Origin: Neckera pumila
Lineage: Eukaryota; Streptophyta; Bryopsida; Hypnales; Neckeraceae
DNA: 64,000 nucleotides
NCBI GenBank assembly: GCA_963969595.1
Contig: OZ018410.1
Span: forward strand, 44,001,413-44,065,412
Reading direction: 5' to 3'
Below are positions 40,051 to 52,620 of this stretch, piece by piece. Position 1 is the stretch's first letter, and each line of letters begins with the position of its first letter. A program made the position numbers and the translations under genes. Under the pieces are notes generated by a model. That model saw only the letters and a program-made list of their open reading frames with translations. It ran no database searches and was not told where the DNA came from.

Positions 40051-41451
40051 GATTTAAATGAACAAAATCATGCCACCTTTGATATTCATATGATTGAATG
40101 CACTGTTTAATATGATGTTAATTCGGATAGTGACACATGTACTATATAACCCCATATGCATTTTATAATATCTAATATAGCATATTATACACAATATCCC
40201 ATACATAATACTCCAAATATCATACGCCATATACCATACAAAATACATTGTATATAATACGTCATATATAATACACCATGTTTGGCAAATACATCATATG
40301 ACTTCAAAAAACATTTATTGTGATGTAAATAGAGAGGACAAGACAAGCCCTTTATACAAGTGAAGTGCCAAGAGGTAAGACAAACCATATGGGATATATA
40401 AAACGCATAAATTGTATCACAAATAGAAGTTGCATAGGGATGTCATAAAGGACATGCAAAATGTTCCAACGAACATGTTGGTGTTGTTTACAACATTTGT
40501 GTAAAGACATTTGTACTCATGAAATTGTATGCAATATGATTACCTCAGGGGGTGCACTACATAGTATATTCATGGGTACCTTGTGTTCAAGCCTCTATTA
40601 CGTGGGGGCTATGTAGGTAAATTTTTTAGATTTCTATAGGGCTATATTTACCTAAATTTCTAAATTCAAAGAATTTCATGCACCCTAGGCTTCATTTAAA
40701 AAATTCTTTCCCATATTTTTATGTACCCTACGTTCATTATAAATACATAAGAATAATCCAAAAAAATCATACACCTAATGCACTCACAATGAAATTCTGT
40801 TTTGAAAATTGCACATTTGGAAATTGATATACAAACAAGAGGAGTGAGATTCAAAATGGAGCTGCAGACATGAAGTCGTGGCAAACACAAAGAACATTCA
40901 AGCAATTTATACTTCTGAAAACTATTGTGAAGCAAAAAGAAGATGAAACATAAAGTGGGATAAACCCCAAAGCATTCAGAAACGAGTACCATATCCCAAC
41001 AATGACTTAGGGTGCTCAAACTAGGGTCAATCAAAAATCAATTTGCAACATATATTGCTTCATTCACAAAGTTTGAACAAACACAAAATGCAGCAAAACA
41101 CAAAGCATCACAAAGCACATAAAATGTAATACACCTCGGGATTTTGGGTGGAAATGCATTGTGCAGCACCTGCATGTGTTTCAAAACACAACACCAAGCA
41201 TTTACAAGAATGAGGGTTAATAAAGGTTGCTATGTCAATGGGTCTAAAATACAAGGTCAAAAATGAAAAATGAAAAATGCAACCACACCATGGAACTTCA
41301 AGTACGCAAATCCTGGAAGGTAAATATAAACTAGCAGCCTCATACATGCCTTGTAAATGCATCCTAGGCACCTGCACATTGACAGAGAAGAAGCACAATG
41401 AATGCCAAGTAGAAAGGTAAGGTACATGACTGAAATTAGAAAGCAGTGAGG

Positions 41452-41992
41452 TCACCGTGTGAGATTCAGGGTGCAACATCCTACCTCATTGAGATGCCGG
41501 AGTGACCCACACCTTTGGGCATTTGGTTTGCCCATCACCACGGTGAACTTTGGTTTCAAGTTGCCACCCTGTACGAAAAATGAGGCATAGTCAATGAAGA
41601 TCAGGTGCCGCCAGGTTGTCCAATGCCATGGTCCGTAGTTTGAGGGGGATGTCAAATTCCAGTCTCTAGAACTTGCTGAAGACGGCGAAATTGAGATCAA
41701 AGACTTGCAGCACTTCTTTGGCCTCCGTTGTCCCTCCATGTTTGAACAACAACCCCTCCTTGTCATATGAAGCAAGCATGAGTGCCGTAAGCTGCACGTT
41801 CAATCCACTACACACTCGGAGCTCCTTTGACACAGCTCTAAGAACACCAAGTAGGTGCAATAAACCACTCCTGTCTACATGGCGGCGGTCAAAGCAAATC
41901 CATGGAGACTCAGACAACACACAATAGTCCATCACAAAGTCCAGGAGGGCGTCATTCATAACAATTTCGCCACCTGAGGCAATAGACCCCAT
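41452..41992 (-). pseudogene. Second ORF of the CACTA-ended element, unknown function
   Basis: From Met 41992 the minus strand reads 108 codons (MNDALLDFVMDYCVLSESPW, then HVDRSGLLHLLGVLRAVSKE, LQVFDLNFAVFSKF) to TAG at 41668-41666. The same frame continues after the stop (LEFDIPLKLRTMALDNLAAP), so the TAG may replace a CAG. A likely further exon (NLKPKFTVVMGKPNAQRCGS, LRHLNE) starts after an acceptor TTTCGTACAG near 41573 and is followed by a donor-like GTAGGATG. I do not recognise the family. Its position downstream of the transposase, inside the same termini, suggests an accessory protein of the transposon. Confidence 0.45.
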
Positions 41993-43635
41993 TACAGATG
42001 GAAGCCTAAAAAAAAAAAAAGGACTAATTGGTGTGCACTAGAACGCAAGAGAAACTAAATCCCTGCAAGACACTACAGCACAGAGGAAAGCCCAGTTTTG
42101 TGAAGTGTACATCCCAATGGTTTATTGAAGACCATGCAGCTTCGTGGAGGAGGTCAATTGCAACAAAAAACACCAAATGACTACACCCCAACGGTAATGC
42201 ACGCCCGCCACCTAGAACTGACGAGCGCCACAACAAATAGGAGACCAAGAGAAATTGCTGCAATGCGCAAATGACTCTAAGAATTTGGCGCGCAAGACGT
42301 GAAAATACGCAGAAAAAGAGAACTCAGGCGCACATTAAGTCTGTTGTGGCGCCTTGATGGGCAGAACTCTCGCTGCCAAAAGATGAACTAAACAACTAAA
42401 ACTACAAAAGATCAGCACAAGAGGATCACCAGAAAAATGAATGGCAAAATAGAGTGAATGGATTGATTTCCCACTTGCTTGGAGGAAACAAAATCATAAA
42501 GGTGTCTTGTCGATGTGCCTCACAAAGGAAAAATTTATTGACTTAGTCACTTACCTCAGGAAATTTGGACTCAAAATCTACCCGAAATCTTTCTAGCGGC
42601 TCTGTCATTTCAGGTAAATTCAAAAAATTTGGACAAAGGGCAGGGTAGTAAAAAAATAATAAGGAATGCTCTCACAAATGCCAAATAGTTCCAGTGCAAT
42701 TTAGTGTCACCCAGAAATTACTTACACATAATTTTAAACTAATAAATTATCATCACAAAAGAAACTAGAGCTACCATTTCTAAAATATAGGAACTTCGGA
42801 AATTTATAGAAATCCTGTTTTTAAAAAAAAATTAATACATTGTCAATGAGAAAATGGCTGAGATTGAGGGGGAAAAAAAATGGGAGGGGAGACTCCAAAG
42901 CCGGGCCACTGATTTTGGGGTAAATATTCTTTGGATTGGAAATGAATCCATTATGTGGGCTGGAAATCCTAATCCGGACCTAAAAAATGGGTTAGGACCT
43001 CCCCAACATTAAATTGGAACAGAAAGGAATGGAGATACCATGGAAAGTAAGACCTACAAAAAAACCGGGATATAGGAACTCCTAAAATGGGATATCCAGA
43101 AAGAGAAATCTGTTATTAGAAGAAAAAAAATGGAATATTGGAAGGGAAAAAATGACAGATTGGAGAAAAGAAGGATATACAAAAACAACAAAGTAGACCG
43201 ACTAGGAAAAAAAATGGGGATACATGAACCAAGAAAATGAGATACCACTATAAAAAAAGGATATGACAAATAAGACAAATGTACCCGCTATACAAAGAAG
43301 AAGGAACAATGCTGCTTGCAGACTCAAAATACAATCCTCAAAAGCTTCAGAAACCATCAATGCAAATGTCACGCAGTCATGAACACTGGGACACCAATTT
43401 CCAAAAAAAACTCGCATCAAAGTGAAGCGTGTTTGTCAAAAAAAGGGTATTTCCCTACACAGATTTCAATCACCGTGAGTATATTATTGGGATTTAGGGT
43501 ACAACACACAATAACAACAAATGGCACAAGCCCAAATATTGTCCTCATCTCAAAATATGAAGGAATTAGAAAACAAACTTCACACAAACTTCCACAATTG
43601 CAGGAACATTCTACTAGCAACTACCACTACTCCAC

Positions 43636-46600
43636 TCAGTTGTTGGTAACACACTCATTCAGATTTTGCGCATCACCAAGGTCCAGGCTATAAACTCCAG
43701 TCTCAGAATGATAAGAGAAGGTGACATTGGTGATAACAACCTCTAGACTAATCCATTTAGAGTCTGTTAAGTCGTACTTGAATTTATATTGACTTGGTGC
43801 ACGAGTGTAATAGTGCAAAATGACTTCAACATTTGAAACTGGGACTCCTTTTTTACCTATACTTACCTTGCGGTTGGCAAGATCCACATGCTGCTTCAAA
43901 GATCCCCACGAGTTCCCACCTGCTCGCCTGTGCATCTTTTGAATTTGGCCAACCCACTAGGTACCCTCATCTACACCTTGCGTAGTTGACATTGGCCTTC
44001 TCGACTTCCTTGCTCTGGACTTTCCCTTCTTTTTTGCTGCAGTGGCAGTAAATGTCCTAGAAATCGTAGAACGCTGTACAAAATACACTCCAACGTCGAT
44101 CCAATTCCAACAAAACATGTACTTGAGCATTCAACAACACTTAAGTAATCCTCACTGTTATTAAAGTATAGGGATTTTTTAACACGGGTTAGCCTATCTT
44201 TTGACAAAAATGGGTTACCATTGAGTTGTCCGACCAAAGTGGACTTGAAGATTCTATTTCCACCGAACTCCACAAATGCTTCCATTTTAGCGGGGATTGG
44301 GATTGCACTTACATGTTTCTTGTGGTCGCTAAGCATCTCGGCAATGACATCACGCGTTTCACTCTCGAGGATTGTAATTGTAAAAACTCCATTGTCAAGA
44401 ACCTCATCTTCCACGTCCATGGCTGTAGTAGGTTCAAGTTCATCCAGTTCAATCCTCCGCTGAAGTTCCTATTCTTGCTATTGTAAATCTTCTCGCAAGA
44501 CCTCCATGTCGCCATCCTTGCCATGAACTGGCTTGGAACCTGCAGAGAAGGCAAACGATTGTCTGTCTCCCGTTTCTACAATCCAAGATTTGTCAAACTA
44601 GATCCTATTCCTTGCAGCAGCTTGAGGATTCGGGGCCATGTTTAAGGAATTAATCATCCTTTGGGCCTCCTTCAGACCTTCCTTCAATGCTGCAACAACA
44701 TCCTCATTACTTGAAACCACAATGTAGTCTCCAAGATCCGGCTCCACCTCGCCTTCTTCCAATTTGTGCAACTTTGCCCAAATATTGTTCATCTTATTGT
44801 GTGCCCGAGCAAATTTCAAACCATTCCCTCCATATTCATTCTCCAATAAATGGTTCATTGTGTTAGCAGCACCCAACAATTTCTGGAAGTCATATGCTCT
44901 CTCCATTCCTACCATCCCCCCTACCTTGGAGAAGAAAACCTCGCATCAGTCACTACCGGTCAGATGAAATGGCACACTCAAGTGAGGGTATTTGTCACAA
45001 AAATGGCAAATAAGCAAAACAATGAAATGGCAAGACAATTGTACATCCAAAAAGCATTGCTGACTAACAAAGTGCAGTTTTGGATTCACAGTTTTAGTAT
45101 TCCCCAACACACCGTGATTCCCATGCCTCATCTACAGTTTCCAAATTCTGAAAAAAAAAAAAAGATACCTTTGCTGCTTTCACAATCGGGGCTTAGAAGT
45201 CATGACGTGGTGAAAGAAAAATATCAATGTAGTCTGCACAAATCTCGAGGTACATCTTGGTTCCAAGAGTATGTTCACGATGCAAATCACTGGACAAGCA
45301 AAGGGAGCGCAGACAATTTCTTACCTTCTTCGAACATAATCCTTGTGTACTAGCCCAATTCTAGCGGTCCTTCCTATCATAGTCCTCTTGAAGTAATCCA
45401 TGCTCATCTATTGTGAAGCGGTTGAAAACTTGACAGATTTGTTGGTAAAGTGCCATATCAGCGCCTAATCTCAAACTAAGTACGAATGTTGCTGTCAAGT
45501 GTATTTAGCAACTTCTTACCGTTGTGTCTGTAGTCTTGATCATGCAATCCTGTAGCTTCACCGTTGGAATTCACTGCGGAGCTAAAAATCAAGCCCTCCC
45601 AATCCACGGTTAACCTGTGGCCTTCTAAACCTCTGTAATTACAAAGCATCAGTTGCTGCCTACGGGAGTCCCCGTCACTGGCATGTCCAACAATAGGACC
45701 CACCCCCGCATAGCAATGCTTAGTCCACAAATTCTCAATTCTTTTCCATTGCTCTCTAATCCAATCAGAATCAAAGCAGCCACAAGTACAACAAGCTGCC
45801 AACACTAATCGAGGGAGTTTAGGGTGCAATGGGTTTACAACAATGACTCTTGCAAACCCCCCCACTTTCTCTAGCCTAAAAGCATCTACCATTTTGTTGT
45901 ACCCTACTTCACCAACTCTAGCAGTGGGCTTGTAATCTGTTATACAACTATGATTCTCTTTTGGCCCACAAAATCCTAGCAAAGTATCCCACCAGGCTTC
46001 CCATGAAACACGACCCTTTACCTTTGTTTCATCCTCAGCAAGAATAACAGGGATGGGTCCAGAAATCCCATGAGCAACTTTAGCATCAATATAGATGCTA
46101 GCAATGCATTTGAAAATTTCCGCATGCTCTCTGGAAATGAACATGACTCCCTTCCTGGATTCCCTCCGAATGTTGTCATAACTAGGTCCAGCAAAATTGA
46201 GTGAAAACAAATCACAAAGGCGTCGCCCCCCGTAGGTCCTCATTGCATGTGAGAAGCATTTTGTATTTTCATTGTACTATTTTCCTACATCCTTACGGTT
46301 GAGATTAGCAGCAACGTCCTTCATGAAGTCCCACAATGCGTGCTTCCCTCCAAAGGCTCCGATCTTGTGCGCACTAATAATATTGTTACAGAACTTTACC
46401 AGGTTATTATCGAAAGATGCATTCATGGTACTTTCACGCAATGTAGGCCTTTTAGCCTTCAATTGTGCAATCTTAGTTCTAGCATGCGCGTAGTGTAATT
46501 TTTCTAAATGCAATTTTTTAGACAGATTTCTAGTTTGTTTAGACACTTTGTATGTAGATAAATACCCTAATCGTATGCCTCCTGCAGTGCTTCGCTGTCC

Positions 46601-48142
46601 CCTCTTTATCACTGCCTGATCCTCTCTTTTAATTCTCATTTTGAAGTCATTTTGAAATGAAATTGAAGCACATGTAGGGCAAATCAAATTGGAAAACGGA
46701 TCCCTGCATACTGATAGCCGATTGCACTTCCTATGTCAAAATGCACCCATGACTTCAATTGAAAGACTTTCAACATTTACTGAGGCACAAAGATGTGGTT
46801 TTGTATACCAATCAACACCGCAGTGGAGGTCATTCAACAAAGCATTCACAGCGTAAGATAAAGCACAGTACTGAACAGTAGGACCACAAAATCCATAGCA
46901 CATCAAAGTCAAAATGAACCTCTTATCGACGGATTGAGTCATATCTGGCAAACTAGTTGATGAAGTTGGCAAAAACTATGAGTGGAGGTCACCTTGATTA
47001 GAGTGAGAACTAGTTGTGCTGGATTTGCTTGGACGCCCAGATCGCCCGGTCCTTGCTGGTTGTTTTGCTGCTTGGTCAAAATCTTCCACCGCCTTCTGGT
47101 GCTTCAGGTCGCTCAAATGATTTTGCAAATTGACCTCCAGTGTCTTCCGAAGTGGGCACAGTACCATTATATCTCTACAATACGGGCACCTCACCTTGAA
47201 CCAGTAGCACTTGGTATTCTCGGCCGTTAAATTTCCCAGCACTTTAAATTTTTGATGCCCTTCCAGAAGGGTAGCATTCACTTGTTCCAGGATGCCAACC
47301 CCCTCCGAAACCAGCTCTCGGTGATCCTCAGGAGTTAAGGTAATTGTCCTATTGTTCTTTGCTTGAGATTGTGGATGGTCATCGAAATTGATGTTCTTTG
47401 AAGCACAGTAATTCCTGACGTGCGCATTGCTCACAATATACGACCTTTTGAAGTTATTGAACAAGTTATCAATTTGTGATTTTGTGTGGTCCTTTGTGCC
47501 ACCCCCGTAGTCTTTTTTACATTCAGCGCACCACAATTCCACGACTCCACTACCATTTAAGTCAAACGTCTTCAGCCACCAATCGTGGTCTTCCAACGCA
47601 ATATGCTTGAGCTTTGCCCTCATCTTCTTTGCCCGTTCCAAGTAATGATCCATGACCTCGTTTGGCAAAAGTTCAGATTGCAAAGGGTTGTTGTCTACCT
47701 TGGCGGCAGAGTCTGCAGTGCCGCTCATCCTAGAGGAGCCAACAGGAAGAACTATTGCATCTTCACATGCACCGTCGACTTGTATGACTTGAATTGCTTC
47801 TTCCGCGGCAAGGGCGACCTCCACAGCATCGGCAGAGAAGGATCCATCTCCAATTTGATGGCATTTTTGTGCATCGAGGTCCCCTTCTCCCAGACAAATC
47901 ACATGAACTGTTGTAGAGAAACAGTTCAGCCGCTCCAACTTCTTCCTCACTCGACGTTTGTCCTCCAAGTCCCAAAAATCAAATGTCCACTTGAGAATGT
48001 CATTGCTTTCCAACGTGAATCGCAGAGCCTTCAGCGTTGAAGCGCCCCCAACGTCGACCTTCCCAAAATACTCCGACTTAACAACTTCCACCTCCAAAGT
48101 CCACAATGTCACCCTGTCTGGAATAGCGCTTGCCATAACCAA
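43636..48142 (-). pseudogene. Degenerate transposase with zinc-finger-like segments and a DDE-like core
   Basis: One long reading frame of about 1500 codons starts at 48142, broken by stops and frameshifts. Order: an N-terminal domain of about 100 aa; a BED-like finger (LWCAECKKDYGGG ... HVRNYCASKNI); a second finger (VRCPYCRDIM ... HLSDLKH); a Cys-rich turn (RKCNRLSVCRD ... LICPTCAS); and a core with VILAEDETKVKG, PIVGHASDGDSRR and HDQDYRHNGKKLLN. The spaced Asp residues could be part of a DDE triad. The C-terminal part contains FVEFGGNRIFKS, TDSKWISLEVVI and YSLDLGDAQNLNE. Breaks: TAG 46976, TGA 46736, TAG 46277, frameshift near 45478, TAG 45361, TAA 45193, frameshift in the A-run 45149-45163, TAG 45132, TGA 44946, TAG 44598, TAGs near 44478 and 44469, frameshift near 44098, TAG 43957. 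The protein lacks the features I know from Transposase_21 (usual CACTA TnpD). I recall similar proteins from seed-free plants, but that is unchecked. Confidence 0.7.
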
Positions 48143-48899
48143 ACTCTAAACCGAAAATAGTTCACCCTAAATCAAAATACCCTCTTCCTTGCATCCAATC
48201 GTAAACCCTCACCCAAAACCTTATAGAATTGAATCCTAAATCAGATTAATCGAAAGCAATCTCAAAAATCATGTCGCTCAATTGCAGCATCCTCCAAATG
48301 CAGCGCAAATCCTTCCTGCAAAGCGCACCTGAATGCCAAACTGCAACCCTGTCCTGAAGTTCTAAAATGGTGAAGTGAAGCTGCGGTCATCTAATCTCAC
48401 CCCCAAAAACTTTTCCGTTCATCCTCTAGGATTCAACGACTCCTTCTGTACACTACTAAATAAAATACAGCTGAGATACAACAAACATTGGATCCACCTC
48501 TGGATACTACTCACAATGCTATAGTACCTGTAATATTCCTTAAAAAAGTAAAGATTTAAAAAAAAAATTTGGTAAGGCTATTGTAGAAATAAAAAAATGT
48601 TAAAATTCCTTATTATTCCCTATCCTTCATTATTTATAAAGACCCTAAACCCATTACAATGATGCTAATTTATTTCCAAGCCATGTCAAAAATTTAGGAC
48701 CAAGGCAATTAAAATAACCCTTTGTTTGATCGCATGTGTACTACAAAAGAAATGGGAGTGCACCCCCCGAGATGATTACAGACTTTGTGCACTATAATAA
48801 AAGGCTTATGCATGAATGCAAAATAATGTATGTTCATATTCTCACAGACATTGCTGAAGGTGATATCTAAGCACAATGAATACCTATAAATATATTTGC

Positions 48900-49520
48900 G
48901 GACGTTAACATTGACGTCCATGACTCCAGTGTAGGAAAGGGCACGTCTTCGACGAAAAAACAAGCGCAAAAAAGAGGACACTCGCATGTTGAAGATGGCA
49001 TTGTCATCTCCATTGACGTCTATATAGACATGTAGATATCAACTCGGATGTCTACAAAGATAGTGCCTGACGTGCGTCAAAGCCCTCCAGCATGATGATG
49101 TGACATGCCACATCAGCACATTTGGATGCCACATCATCAAATTTCCATGTCACATGAAACATCGGACATCTTGGTCAATCTTTTGTCTACAGGCATGCCA
49201 TTTGGTTGCCCCTTTCTTTTTTTTACCTTGGGCAGGCTTTTCTTTTTCACTGCAATAAAAATGATTGATTTATCCACGGTCAAAACAACCAAGATTGCTG
49301 ACGTGGCAATCCATGTTTTTGCAGATGTTGTAAAAAATGGATACATGCCTTCAATTGTGTCTAAAAAAAAATCATTGTCTTTCAAAGCATCACTATTTTT
49401 TTACATAAATCTATGGATGCTCAACTGAACATCCATAAAAATCTAATTCTGGGGGCTGACCGTCGATAGACAACATGATGTCTTGTTAGACATCCATGTC
49501 TAAGGCCTGACACCAAAAAA
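48900..49520. repeat. Right subterminal GACATC/GACGTC motif array
   Basis: Motifs such as GCGGACGTTAACATTGACGTCC, ATTGACGTCTATATAGACATG, CTCGGATGTCTAC, GATGTCTTGTTAGACATCCA and TGTCTAAGGCCTGACACC mirror the array inside the left terminus. Part of this zone (about 49240-49330, GATTGATTTATCCA..TTGCTGACGTGGCA) also resembles 52630-52700 in the neighbouring small element, which links the two elements as relatives. Confidence 0.6.
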
Positions 49521-49540
49521 GACACGGGTTTCTTATAGTA

Positions 49541-51426
49541 CTTGATTGTAACTTTCAAAATAATTATATTTGGAATTTGATTTAAATTAAGAAAATAGAA
49601 CTGGACAAGTTTTATTTCTACTCCATTTCAAAATTTTGGAAAATGCCAAAAATTGAAAGACTTATTGCAATTGAAAAGTTCATGTGTTAGAATCCAATAA
49701 CTCAATATGGTATGTTTTTCATTAATAATTTCTGTAAAAAATTATTATTTTCTATTTAAATTATAGAATTATATTTCTCATTCCATCCTTTAATTTATGG
49801 TTAAGATTACATATTATTCTAATATATATTATAAATAATATAATTTGATTTCCACCTTTAGCTTTAAAAGATCACTATTATTTGATTGTTCCATCAAAGT
49901 TATTGAAAAAAACAATATAAATAGAAAATTCATTTTTTTACTTAAAAAAATATCAAAATTTTATACATCTATTAAGAAAAAAAATTGGTTTAAGAGCCGA
50001 ATTTGACTTTAAGCTATTTGTTGTGGTTGTTTTGGGTGTAAAAAATAAAATAACCAATTGAAATTTTTTTGCACTAATCTGTATTGCTATTTGTAACTCT
50101 TGAAAAAATTTCAAATCATTTGGATTGTTTGCTATTGTTTCTTGATTATGGTCAATTTTTGCAACAAAAATGATAACAATTACATTTTTTTATCAAAACA
50201 AATTAAAATTTCTCATAATGATATTTAATTTATAATCTCAAGAGATAAAAATATTAGATTTTTTTCAAACACAATCTAAAAGGTTAAATTTTGCTCAAAG
50301 AGGAAGTTTGACTATTTACAATGGATCAAGATGTTTAAGGGTTAATGACATTCATTTAATCCTATCCCCACTAAATCCATAATGGCATCTGTGCATTTCC
50401 TTAATTCATTCTAACCCAATGTTGGAAACCTTTCTACACTCAATACCTATAGATTATTCTACAAGGAAACTTCAAGTTGATATTCCTCTCTTGCTATTTC
50501 AAATAGTGCAATCAATAAATCTTATGCTTTGTTTATAATTCTTTCTCAAATGTACTTATGTTATAAATGACCATCTCTTACAACTTTTTTATTCAAAAAA
50601 TTTGGATTCTATCATGTAAGGTAGAGCCACCTATAACCGACCAAATAAAGAATTCCAACAAGATCTGGAGTAGTGAAGGCAAAACAAATATTTTTCAGAG
50701 GTACATCAATTTAAATGACAAAGATTACAAAAAAATTGGTAATTTATCACTTGAATTAAAATTACTATGAATTTTGAAAGGCAAAAAGTGCGCCAGATCC
50801 ATAGCCAACGTCTAGACTCTTCCAATTCTGATCATTCAATAACTTTTTTCCTAATCATTATTTCCTACTTTCTTTCTCACAACTTGGAACATGTGTCATG
50901 TATTTATTAGTTCCACCCTTGAAAAGGAGAAAAAAACACATTCTAAGCTTGGTCAAAAATACGTGCCTATAGGTTGGGAATGGGTCACTGGTCGAAAATG
51001 GGTGGCTCTATCTTATACCTTAACATCTATTGAACGTGTGATAGACTCTTATTTTGAACATTCAATATACTGTCGGCATGCTCATACTCATCATAAAATA
51101 TTTTTTTTGTTCAAGAGATGATTTAGATGATTTAGATGATTCATAAGTCAAAATTACTTGTTCGCTTCAAGTGCAACACAAATTTGTCCAAACAAGGTTC
51201 CAATGTCTTTGAAAATGTTGTTTTGCAATTTAAGATGACAATGCATGTCTACATTGATTCTGCATTCCAACAATACTAGAAAGAAATGAGGTATCGCGTA
51301 CTGTACTGACTGTCTTTTTTTCCAAGTCTATTTTTTTTATGTAGAAAACTTGCGGTTGGATTTTCATCTTTGCCAAATACGTCAGGACGCGTTGGTGTGC
51401 CAAATAACTTTCTTAGTATTACATCA
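49541..51426. other. AT-rich DNA between the two inner CACTA elements, with repeat copy 2
   Basis: Extremely AT-rich from 49541 to about 50600, with no ORF of protein-like composition. About 50620-51020 is the second copy of the dispersed repeat found at 8733-9140. The remaining bases up to 51426 hold nothing that I recognise. Confidence 0.5.
50620..51020 (+). repeat. Dispersed repeat, copy 2 (partner 8733-9140)
   Basis: Same order of blocks as at 8733-9140: ATTACTATGAATTTTG, CCATAGCCAACGTCTAGACT, CTTCCAATTCTGATCATT, CTTGAAAAGGAGAAAA and CCTATAGGTTGGGAATGGGT. It sits outside the two inner transposons but inside the possible outer element. Unlike copy 1 it is not followed closely by the MITE. 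Confidence 0.55.
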
Positions 51427-52422
51427 CACTATAAGAAATCGATGTTTTTTGTGACGCTTGAAAAAACAAGATATGATGTTTTTTTAGACACAAAAAAAGG
51501 CCTCTCTGTTGATGCCCAACAAAATTTGTCAAAACACATACGCCAAAACAGGTTCTATTATGCAAAAAAAGTGCAAAATTAGGGCTTATTTTTTAAAAAC
51601 ATCAGAAAAAACGCACTAGTGCAAGTGCTTGACTAAGTGGCACGTGGACAACACGTCACTTCCACGTCACCAAATCATTAACGGGTAGTGCCACGCCATT
51701 ATTTTCTTCATCCCCTCTCTTTGTGACAGGGCTCGTGACGTAGATCCAATAAAAATATGAGGTGGCATGCCTTATCAGTATACTTTCTAACATGGCAAAA
51801 TTTTAATATTCTTTTTGGAAATGTCAATTTAGATGTCTAGATAAATGTTTTTTGGAACATCAATTCTTGCATATTGTACCCATAAGTCAAGGTCAGTAGA
51901 AAATAATTATTTAAAAATATAAAAAATATAAAAAAAATGAACAAGAATAATTGTTTAATTCAACAAGAATTAAAAATAACTTACATCTACCATCAAGAGG
52001 ATTTTGGATGGCCAAATAAAGGAATTTCTTCATTAAAAATTTGTAAGAATAAAGGGTTGAGAGGTCCTATTTATATCCATTGTTCATCCATAGTGAAACA
52101 AAAAATATGGAATAAGTAGGATATGGAAATTTGACCATTGTAAGTCATATGTTGTTTCAGACGTTTAGACATTGTTACAGACATCTTTATGTTGTTTAGA
52201 CATCTAGATCATATTATTTTAGACATTTTACATTGAACATAATTCTTGTTTAGAATATCCCATATGGGCTGTCAATCTTTCTACCACCCCACTTGTATAA
52301 AGAGTTTTTTTTTCCATCCATGGTGCGCATCCATCTATTGCCTTTTTTTTGCAAAGTATGCCTCATGGCTGCCTTTTTCCTAAAATTTTCACATATGGTT
52401 AGCATTTTACCATAGACCATAG

Positions 52423-52620
52423 CAAAGTTGTCATATCGGACAGAATCAGACGAATTGGACGGAATCAGGGTTAACTGGCTGCAAACTTTCTGTAGATGCC
52501 AAAAAACATCTCATATGTCCAATTTGGATAATTTTTGCAAAAGTTATTGGCCTCCAAAGTTTGCAGCCAGTCAATCCTGATTTCGTCCGATTCGTCCGAT
52601 TTTGTCTGATATGACAACTC
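52423..52620. mobile_element. Mutator-like MITE with long inverted repeats and 10-bp target duplication
   Basis: Inverted arms of about 60 bases: the left arm AGTTGTCATATCGGACAGAA..GACGAATTGGACGGAATCAGG..AACTGGCTGCAAAC is mirrored by the right arm ending CCGATTTTGTCTGATATGAC, then AACT. The middle is about 70 bases. TAGACCATAG occurs directly before (52413-52422) and directly after (52621-52630), a 10-bp direct duplication. Long arms with a 9-11-bp duplication are the hallmark of Mutator-like (MULE) elements. It is inserted in the 1.7-kb CACTA element. Confidence 0.8.

Larger units (their letters stand above)
39500..49540. mobile_element. 10-kb CACTA-ended DNA transposon with 3-bp target duplication
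   Basis: The left terminus at 39500 reads CACTATAAGAAACCCGT and the right terminus reads ACGGGTTTCTTATAGTA ending at 49540. These are inverted repeats identical over 16 bases with one mismatch at the outermost base (C opposite A instead of G). CTT precedes the left end (39497-39499) and CTT follows the right end (49541-49543), the 3-bp duplication expected for the CACTA (En/Spm) class. Both subterminal zones (39860-40050 and 48900-49520) are dense in GACATC, GACGTC, TAGACAT and similar motifs, as in the transposase-binding arrays of this class. The body encodes a broken minus-strand transposase (43636-48142) and a second minus-strand ORF (41452-41992). Confidence 0.8.

Noticed and set aside
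47585..48040. Plus-strand ORF of 151 codons within the transposase region
   Set aside because: It lies opposite the transposase N-terminal frame, which has zinc-finger motifs and clear domain structure. The plus-strand reading has none.
49105..49428. Plus-strand ORF of 107 codons near the right CACTA end
   Set aside because: It falls in the subterminal non-coding zone, has repeat-derived composition and corresponds to a non-coding segment in the related small element.
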